Program-made: the position numbers and the translations under genes
The notes under the pieces: model-generated
What the model was told of the DNA's origin: nothing
Database searches by the model: none
The model's input: only the letters and a program-made list of their open reading frames with translations
In this document: in pieces, positions 43,855 through 49,675 of the stretch
Layout: every line of letters begins with the position of its first letter
How positions within the stretch are numbered: the stretch's first letter is position 1
Origin: Granulosicoccus sp.
GTDB lineage: Bacteria > Pseudomonadota > Gammaproteobacteria > Granulosicoccales > Granulosicoccaceae
Reading direction: 5' to 3'
Assembly: GCA_023301795.1 (NCBI GenBank)
Contig: JALZVU010000059.1
Location: forward strand, 1-49,675
DNA: 49,675 bases

Positions 43855-45213
43855 ATGACTTACCGAACTATTTTTTTATCGTTAGTGATTGGTGTAATGT
43901 CCTGCCATACGCAGGCATCAGACGTTGCACGGCAGGTCAGCCCTGGCGGTCTAGACTATACACTTATAAAAATGCCCGGCAACTCCAGAGTCTCTGTGCA
44001 AATTGCGTGGCCAACCAACTGGGCGTTTAACAAGGATAACAATCAGGCTGTTCCGCACGTCGGCGCACGATTGTTACTAGCTGGAGGTGCGACAGACTAT
44101 TCGCCTAACGACGTTATCGAACGCTTCGAGGATATGGGATCTGAGGCCTATCTGGCGCCCACTGCAGAATACATATTTGGCACGATTCATTTTTCGCCAA
44201 CGCATCAGGACGAAACACTGGACATTGTAAATGCGCATCTGAAGCAGCCAGCCTTGGAACAACGCTGGTTAGAGCGAATTCGTGGTCAGTTTTCGGCACA
44301 AATGAGTGAAGCCGGAATGGCACCTGGCGCTACTGGGTTTAATGCGTCACGTTGGGCCATCTTTGGCGAACAACCCCTACGAGAGGCTCTATCAATGGAC
44401 GACATTAAATCGATAGACGCGGTGACTCAGGACGAAGCACAGTCGTGGGTAGATTCAGTGCTCACCCGACATGAACCCATCATTGTCATAGCCGGGGATG
44501 TGGGCGTTCATACAGCCAACGAGATTGTCGATACGATATTTGAAAATGTTCGAGATGGCGAAGCCGTTGAAACAGTGTCAGTAGATGCCGATTTTTCACC
44601 CAAACGCATTGTGATGCACACGCCCGATGCGCAAACCAGCACGGTGTCCTTCATCGGTAAACTACCCCCCTATCAGGAAGGCTTTGAATTCGAAGATCAT
44701 TTACTGACAACTGCATTAGGTAATGGACCGCAGAGCGTGCTAGCTGAGGCTGTTCGCGAAGACCTTCGAGCAAGTTACGCCTATCAAGCTGGCATGAACG
44801 CTTACACAATTGACAATCGCATACTGATCCTCACAGGACAGGTAGATACCGATAAGCTGGCAGAAGCTGAAACAGTCATCCGCAATGCCTACGATGAATT
44901 TTTGAAAACCGGACCTGCAGAGGAATTGACACAGCTTCAGGCACCGTTCCGTGAACACCTGACAAAGCTGGAAAACGATACGGGGTCTATGGCCTACAAC
45001 GCTCTTTTGAGACAGCTCTACGATCAGAAACTGACGTCAGAGTTTTCTGTTCTCGATACTCTTGATGCAGTAACTGAACAAACCCTGGAGCAACGATTAG
45101 CATTGAGTTTCCCTAAAACCGATGAACTGATCGTCATCGTCAGCTCTCCTGACGAAAACGCGTTAAAGGACGCTTGCGTGATTACGGAAGCTCGGCAGGC
45201 CGTTGATTGCTGA
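43855..45213 (+). CDS. M16-family peptidase-like protein without zinc motif
   Basis: A 452-residue exported protein (signal peptide ending near residue 22, HTQASD). It has both M16 halves: VPHVGARLLLAGGATDYSPNDVIERFEDMGSEAY at the position where the active enzyme has HxxEH, then EPIIVIAGDVGV and, in the second half, TALGNGPQSVLAEAVREDLRASYAYQAG. The HxxEH residues are absent, so it should be catalytically inactive and act as the partner of the divergent catalytic protein. The 132-bp region between the two genes must hold both promoters. Confidence 0.83.
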   Translation: MTYRTIFLSLVIGVMSCHTQASDVARQVSPGGLDYTLIKMPGNSRVSVQIAWPTNWAFNKDNNQAVPHVGARLLLAGGATDYSPNDVIERFEDMGSEAYLAPTAEYIFGTIHFSPTHQDETLDIVNAHLKQPALEQRWLERIRGQFSAQMSEAGMAPGATGFNASRWAIFGEQPLREALSMDDIKSIDAVTQDEAQSWVDSVLTRHEPIIVIAGDVGVHTANEIVDTIFENVRDGEAVETVSVDADFSPKRIVMHTPDAQTSTVSFIGKLPPYQEGFEFEDHLLTTALGNGPQSVLAEAVREDLRASYAYQAGMNAYTIDNRILILTGQVDTDKLAEAETVIRNAYDEFLKTGPAEELTQLQAPFREHLTKLENDTGSMAYNALLRQLYDQKLTSEFSVLDTLDAVTEQTLEQRLALSFPKTDELIVIVSSPDENALKDACVITEARQAVDC

Positions 45214-45343
45214 GATTCGCCGTACTACGTGTGGCGATGAGTAGTTCGTGCGCCGGCGGCTCTATTGCCGTGCAGTGCGGGCTCGTCATACGGCCGCTGG
45301 TCCCTGAGGAACTGAATACGGGCATTTGTCATGCTGACAAGAA

Positions 45344-45901
45344 CTACCCTCTCGGAATTCCCCACGGGTTATCAGCAGTACTGGCAACCCGATCTTTTGA
45401 TTCTGGCGACTGACGACTATCTTCCGATGCGCTAGTGTTTTCTGTACCGTCGGAACGCTCACTATTATTACTCGGACTGTTTTTAGTAGCGTTGCGGTAG
45501 GTACCACCACCCGAACCTGATTTTAAATCGTACTCAGCAGCTTTCTTTTCACTCATCTCACGCAGCTGTTCTGCATCTTCAATCGTCAATACAGCAGGTT
45601 CGCCTGGCGTTTGATCATCTGGAACGATGCGATCTCTGGGTGGAAGCCGAGACTGGTCGTATGACGCTTTAGGCAGGTTCTTGAACGAATACAAATAAAA
45701 CGCCTCTACTTTCTCGCGCGCCCAATCGGTCTTTTTCAGAAATTTCACACTGGATGCAACACTGGGGTTGTTTCTAAAACAATTGATACTCAAATACGCC
45801 ACGAGAATGTCAAATCCGTAGTGCTCTGTCAGCTCTGTCAGCATTTTCTTCAGACCCACGCCATTAAGTGGGTTGTTTTTGTAGTTAATTTCGTCGTTCA
45901 T
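45344..45901 (-). CDS. VF530-family (DUF2132) protein with long disordered tail
   Basis: A 185-residue protein from the ATG at 45901; a start at 46000 would add 33 residues absent from the family. Residues 6-75 are the VF530 DNA-binding-like domain (NNPLNGVGLKKMLTELTEHYG, CFRNNPSVASSVKFLKKTDWAREKVEAFYLY). The family is normally only about 80 residues; here more than 100 residues rich in Ser, Asp, Asn, Glu and Gly follow. The domain may bind nucleic acid; the acidic tail is unusual. It is convergent with the preceding M16 gene. Confidence 0.78.
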   Translation of the reverse strand: MNDEINYKNNPLNGVGLKKMLTELTEHYGFDILVAYLSINCFRNNPSVASSVKFLKKTDWAREKVEAFYLYSFKNLPKASYDQSRLPPRDRIVPDDQTPGEPAVLTIEDAEQLREMSEKKAAEYDLKSGSGGGTYRNATKNSPSNNSERSDGTENTSASEDSRQSPESKDRVASTADNPWGIPRG

Positions 45902-46042
45902 GAGGATTCGTTTCAATTGACCAGCCTTTGTGCGCGCGGCTTCAAGTGCGGTAGTGTATATCACCATAAAGACATACTTGAGCAAAGTATAACGATCCAC
46001 CTGTATGCTCTACGCTGATCTCTTTCCAATCGACGACAATCC

Positions 46043-46975
46043 ATGCCGACACAGACCGCTATTCATCATACCCATGGTGATCGTTGGCCTGACGGCTTTG
46101 TAGAGCGCCGACTTGCCCGCGAAGCCTTCAAGGAACGCCGTCTAGTTGAAAGCGGAGATCCTATTCGTCGTATCGCACAAGCGGCGTTAAAATTTTCAGG
46201 GTTCCGTGCAGCGGGGCGTCGGAATGCGCTGGATTTGCGACTGGAGCACAATAAAATTGCGCTGCCAGGGCTACCTGCAGCGCTCGAAGGGTTTCGTATT
46301 CTGCACCTTTCGGATCTGCACATACCCGAAACGGGGGATGACGATCTGATGTACAACATCGCGCAACTGTCTGCTGATACGCCGCACGAATTAGCAGTAC
46401 TCACAGGTGATTATCGGGATCGCAGTTTTGGACCTTTCGAGATGGCGATTGGCGCTATGCATCAGCTTCGCCCAGCTTTGGCAGAAACAGCCGTTGCTAT
46501 ACTGGGCAACCATGACAGTATCAGTAGCGTTGCTCCCATGGAATCGATGGGGTATCACTTTCTGGTCAACGAGACTATGCGCATCGAGCGCGCTGGCGCA
46601 GCCTTCGACCTTTTAGGCATCGATGATCCAGCCTACTATCGTCAGCATGATCTGCATGCGTGTGTTGCAGGCTGTTCCACGCCACATCGCATCTTGCTGT
46701 CGCACTCACCCGACCCCTATAACGACGCCAAGACGCTGGGCATCGATGCCGTACTGTGTGGGCATACTCACGGTGGGCAGATGTGTCTGCCCGGAGGCTT
46801 CGCCATTCGACGTAGCAGTGCTGTGCCTCGAAACCTGCTAAGCGGCGCATGGCGTTCGGGTGCCATGCAGGGATACACCAGCCGTGGCGCAGGCACATCC
46901 ATTATCGACGCCCGGAGCTTTTGTCCTCCTGAGCTAACACTTCATACGCTGATTGCAGCACCACAACTCGTATAA
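46043..46975 (+). CDS. Metallophosphoesterase, calcineurin-like
   Basis: A 310-residue phosphoesterase with the five metal motifs: LSDLHIPE, LTGDYRD, LGNHDS, ILLSHSPD and CGHTHGGQ. The form, with LHLSDLHIP and PHELAVLTGDYRD, resembles the YaeI/YkuE group that acts on phospholipid-like or nucleotide substrates. No signal peptide is evident; a 70-residue N-terminal extension is basic (RRLAREAFKERRL) and might hold the protein at the membrane surface. It converges with the HDAC-like gene, eight bases apart. Confidence 0.9.
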   Translation: MPTQTAIHHTHGDRWPDGFVERRLAREAFKERRLVESGDPIRRIAQAALKFSGFRAAGRRNALDLRLEHNKIALPGLPAALEGFRILHLSDLHIPETGDDDLMYNIAQLSADTPHELAVLTGDYRDRSFGPFEMAIGAMHQLRPALAETAVAILGNHDSISSVAPMESMGYHFLVNETMRIERAGAAFDLLGIDDPAYYRQHDLHACVAGCSTPHRILLSHSPDPYNDAKTLGIDAVLCGHTHGGQMCLPGGFAIRRSSAVPRNLLSGAWRSGAMQGYTSRGAGTSIIDARSFCPPELTLHTLIAAPQLV

Positions 46976-46983
46976 CGCCACTA

Positions 46984-48012
46984 TCAACTGCCCTGAAAAC
47001 CTTGCAGTACATTGACCGTATTCGTGCCAATTTCAGCGACAGCATAGCCGCCTTCCATAACGAAAACTGTCGGTAGGTTCAGTTTTGCCAGCGAATCACC
47101 ATAGCGCGAAAAATCATCGGTGGCCAGCTTGAAAAAGCTGATCGGATCGTGCTCGAACGTATCAACACCCAGCGAGACCACCAACGCATCAGGCGCATAC
47201 CGGGTGATGTGCTGTAATCCGTCGTTGAGGGCTGCGGACCATTTCTCAAAAGAACAGCCCTCTGGTAACGGGTAGTTACGATTAAAGCCAGCACCAGCTC
47301 CTTCGCCCTGTTCATCGGCATAGCCCAGAAAATGCGGAAAAGCATCAGCAGGATCACCGTGTAACGATACGAACAGAACGTCATCGCGTTTGTAGAAGAT
47401 ATCTTGAGTACCATTGCCATGATGAAAGTCAACGTCTAACACAGCAACGCGCAATGCACCTGAATCCAAAAGATGCTGCGCAGCCACAGCTGCATTATTT
47501 AAAAAGCAATAACCACCATACAAATCAATTCCGGCATGGTGTCCAGGCGGGCGGCATAGTGCGAAAGCAGACGAATGACCAGCCTGTAGATGCGCAGCGG
47601 CGCTATATGCACACGATGCACTACCAACAGCTGCATGCCAACTACCCGATGTTATCGCGGTCTCTATGGCCATAGCGTAGTACCCCAACTTGCCATCGAT
47701 GTGGGCAGGCTCTCGCTGTTGCATTCGCCGTGCTGGTATTACCGAAGGTAGTGCCGGTGCGGTGAACCCCGCAGCCGTCCACCATTCCCACGCATGACTC
47801 AGAAAATCAAGATAACTGGCACTGTGTACGCGTGCCAATAACGAATCCGGCACCGGCGTCGGTTCAACGGGTGCTTCAAAACCTTGTGCGGCCAGCGCAT
47901 CCACAACATGCTGCCATCGTTCCGGGCACTCAAATGGGCGAACAAACTCCCCACCGCTCAGTTCACCGGCGGGAAAATGCAATTCGTGAGTAGTCGTGGC
48001 AAAGCTTTTCAT
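46984..48012 (-). CDS. Histone deacetylase-family protein, acetylpolyamine-amidohydrolase-like
   Basis: A 342-residue zinc hydrolase of the arginase/deacetylase fold. The family core is intact: CRPPGHHAGIDLYGGYCFLNN (catalytic His pair), VLDVDFHHGNGTQDIFY (zinc Asp and His), SLGVDTFEHDP (third zinc Asp) and FVMEGGYAV (transition-state Tyr). Bacterial members include acetylpolyamine amidohydrolases and acetoin-utilisation proteins. The substrate is not determined, but small acetylated amines are most likely. The flavin monooxygenase gene lies upstream on the same strand, 75 bp away, and may be co-transcribed. Confidence 0.9.
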   Translation of the reverse strand: MKSFATTTHELHFPAGELSGGEFVRPFECPERWQHVVDALAAQGFEAPVEPTPVPDSLLARVHSASYLDFLSHAWEWWTAAGFTAPALPSVIPARRMQQREPAHIDGKLGYYAMAIETAITSGSWHAAVGSASCAYSAAAHLQAGHSSAFALCRPPGHHAGIDLYGGYCFLNNAAVAAQHLLDSGALRVAVLDVDFHHGNGTQDIFYKRDDVLFVSLHGDPADAFPHFLGYADEQGEGAGAGFNRNYPLPEGCSFEKWSAALNDGLQHITRYAPDALVVSLGVDTFEHDPISFFKLATDDFSRYGDSLAKLNLPTVFVMEGGYAVAEIGTNTVNVLQGFQGS

Positions 48013-48087
48013 CTGAGAGACCTGTCAACTGCAAAGCCTCATGCTAAACGATTCCAGAATACTGTCTGATCTTTTTCGACAGCTGCC

Positions 48088-49356
48088 TCATACAGCCTGA
48101 CGCTCATCCGGACCCCGGTAGGCCATGTACTTGCGCCGGTTGGCAATTTGATCGCCCACATGCTTGGCGTCGTGCCACACGCCCCAAATAAACGTGGACC
48201 CACGACGCGACTGCCAAGGCAAACCTAGAAAGTAGATACCGGACTCTGTAGAGACACCACGCTGATGCTTTGGACTGCCATTTTCATCAAACGCATCAAC
48301 CTGCATCCAGCTAAAATCCTGCCGATATCCAGTTGCCCACAGTATTGTGTTTATGCCAGCCTGCTGTAAATCCAATTCGCGAACAGGCTGACTTATGCAT
48401 TGAGCGTCGGGGTAGTTTTTGCGCGCTTCAGGCTCTTCCGGCAAATTAATACCGTTTTGCACAACGTAGGCATCAGCCGCATCGAGCATCGACACATAGC
48501 TAGCGTCTCCATGCGCGATGTTGTCTGCCAGGTCTGAAGCGATAGTGATGATGCCGTTGTTATAGACCTGGGTCATTCCTAATAATGTTATCCCCTCATT
48601 AGCAAGACGCCGGAAGTCAACCGTCTTGCCACCATAGGCTCCGCTAACCGCAATCGTGACATGTCCGGTACCAGGCGCCTGAGCTGCAACATCCCACAAA
48701 CCCAGAACCCCCAACCACCAACAGAAATCGCGTCCTCTATACGACCGCGGTGGTCTGTCATGAGGACCGACAGACAAGTAGACCTTCCTGCCTGCACGCT
48801 GGAGTTCGTCAGCAATCTGAGATCCGGATGACCCTGCACCAACAACGAGAACAGCGCCCTCTGGAAGTTGATCTGGGTTTTTGTACTCGAATGAATGCAG
48901 CTGCTTGAGCTTGGCTTCAGCCGGCACAACGGGCGGAATAACTGGGTGCTGAAAGGCACCCGTTGCGGCTACGATATGATTAGCTTCTATGATCCCTTGT
49001 GAGGTTTCCACGGTGAACCCCGGGCGGCCAGTATTCCTCGTTGCTTTTTCTACCGCTACACCCGTACGAATTGGTGCTTTGAATTTTTTAGCGTAGTCAC
49101 TCAAATACTCCGCAACCTGTTCTTTGGTCACGAATGCATCGGGACCAGCACCGCTGAATTCCATGCCTGGAAACCGATCGTGCCATGCCGGACCGTTGGC
49201 CACCAGCGAATCCCATCGGCCAGTACGCCACCGCTCTGCAACCCTTTCTTTTTCAAGCACGAGGTGCGGTATACCGTGACTACTTAAGTGCTCGCTCATG
49301 GCAACACCAGCCTGACCGGCACCAACCACGAGCGTATCTATTCTTTCGACTGACAT
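48088..49356 (-). CDS. Flavin-containing monooxygenase-like FAD/NADPH enzyme
   Basis: A 422-residue cytoplasmic flavoprotein. The FAD motif VVGAGQAG is at residues 10-17, ERWRTGRWDSL follows, the second nucleotide motif VVGAGSSGSQIA is near 170, and LWATGY lies near 340. HSFEYKNP just before the second Rossmann motif fits the class B monooxygenase pattern HxxxYK. The overall form is of the small FMO/YUCCA-like group, which oxidises amines, sulfides or indole-type acids. Pairing with a deacetylase-like gene suggests action on amine compounds, but the substrate is not known. Confidence 0.88.
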   Translation of the reverse strand: MSVERIDTLVVGAGQAGVAMSEHLSSHGIPHLVLEKERVAERWRTGRWDSLVANGPAWHDRFPGMEFSGAGPDAFVTKEQVAEYLSDYAKKFKAPIRTGVAVEKATRNTGRPGFTVETSQGIIEANHIVAATGAFQHPVIPPVVPAEAKLKQLHSFEYKNPDQLPEGAVLVVGAGSSGSQIADELQRAGRKVYLSVGPHDRPPRSYRGRDFCWWLGVLGLWDVAAQAPGTGHVTIAVSGAYGGKTVDFRRLANEGITLLGMTQVYNNGIITIASDLADNIAHGDASYVSMLDAADAYVVQNGINLPEEPEARKNYPDAQCISQPVRELDLQQAGINTILWATGYRQDFSWMQVDAFDENGSPKHQRGVSTESGIYFLGLPWQSRRGSTFIWGVWHDAKHVGDQIANRRKYMAYRGPDERQAV

Positions 49357-49675
49357 CTGGGTTCCTTACACAAATAAATCGTGCTAACGGCAGCTCTTCA
49401 TGAGATTCGACGACAACGTGGATCGACGATAGTCACTCAGTGTATTGACGAATCCAAAGTTAACAGCGCACCTCTAATCGCAAGATTAGAATATGAAAAC
49501 TATTACAACGAATACACCACCGATTTTTCAAAAAACGGCACGCTGTCCCGCCTCACAACAGTGCAAACACTACCAGTATTGGAGCAAATGGGAACCTCAT
49601 ATGGGTTATCAATTTCCGAATCAAGGCATAGACTTTAACGAATGTTCAAAAGTAACCAAATCGATCAAACTTCGT
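49357..49675. other. No supported gene at the right edge
   Basis: The 319 bases beyond the monooxygenase start contain a GTG-started plus-strand frame of 85 codons (49381-49638), but it has no ribosome site or recognisable motif, and its start lies where the monooxygenase promoter should be. A short AT-rich part near 49480-49560 is otherwise unremarkable. Confidence 0.3.

Noticed and set aside
45207-45413. Plus-strand 68-codon frame after the inactive M16 gene
   Set aside because: It overlaps the end of the VF530 gene on the other strand and has no recognisable features.
49381-49638. 85-codon plus-strand frame at the right edge
   Set aside because: GTG start without ribosome site, no motif, and it lies in the expected promoter region of the monooxygenase.
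1-49675. CRISPR arrays, tRNA or rRNA genes, intact transposases or integrases
   Set aside because: None could be recognised; the only repeats are short palindromes, one hexanucleotide run and one 11-bp tandem repeat.

Overview
The window looks like chromosomal DNA of a free-living, probably marine, Gram-negative gammaproteobacterium. Several proteins have outer-membrane beta-barrel form with a C-terminal Phe. There are many lipoboxes, two sulfatases, an alginate-export-type barrel, Slp lipoproteins, a methyl-accepting chemotaxis protein and a small NrtS-type nitrate/nitrite transporter. I cannot name the species. No rRNA, tRNA, CRISPR array, prophage or intact insertion sequence was seen. Several decayed gene pieces mark old rearrangements.

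Left part (1-4881): a PotBCD-like ABC importer (binding protein with a Tat signal, two permeases, the second cut by the window edge) lies on the minus strand behind a LysR regulator. A dyad of LysR-box type sits between the regulator and the importer. Divergent from it is an overlapping pair: a BtpA-like TIM barrel and an adenine-phosphoribosyltransferase homologue. The most economical reading is one regulon that takes up and reworks an unidentified small molecule, perhaps a base or nucleoside derivative.

4882-13700: a patchwork. It holds decayed reading frames, an outer-membrane barrel, a small membrane protein, a Na+/H+ antiporter, the tail of an Opp/Dpp ATPase gene, an alginate-export-like barrel, a group II PLP decarboxylase, a DUF3179 protein with a small lipoprotein, a hotdog thioesterase and a small unknown peptide.

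13900-24054: a porin with a small lipoprotein, an ABC-exporter membrane domain with no ATPase domain, a QseC/TctE-like sensor kinase with its OmpR-type regulator, and a small unknown ORF next to a TauD-fold dioxygenase with an HxE metal motif. After them come two tandem Slp lipoproteins with NrtS, a glutaminase and another large outer-membrane barrel.

24055-33719: a non-coding stretch with strong RNA-like base pairing and a FliA-like -10 box comes before a Cache/HAMP/PAS chemoreceptor. It is followed by a clear catabolic locus. An IclR regulator, a family-1 binding protein, two sugar-type permeases and a cytoplasmic sulfatase form a minus-strand run, with the ATPase divergent from it across a perfect IclR-type palindrome. 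This locus probably imports a sulfated carbohydrate or similar ester and desulfates it inside the cell.

33731-49356: a YdjM/DUF457-like membrane protein, an SDR with a DUF4345 protein, a small membrane protein, an SGNH hydrolase, a DMT-family permease and a pyridine-nucleotide-disulfide oxidoreductase. Then come a lipoprotein sulfatase fused to a YHYH domain, a divergent pair of M16 peptidases (one with and one without the zinc motif), a VF530-family protein with a disordered tail and a metallophosphoesterase. Last are an HDAC/acetylpolyamine-amidohydrolase-like enzyme and a flavin monooxygenase.

The best candidates for something undescribed are the TIM-barrel/APRT-like pair with its transporter, the structured non-coding region at 24456-24656, the sulfatase-YHYH fusion, and the ATPase-less exporter domain beside its two-component system.
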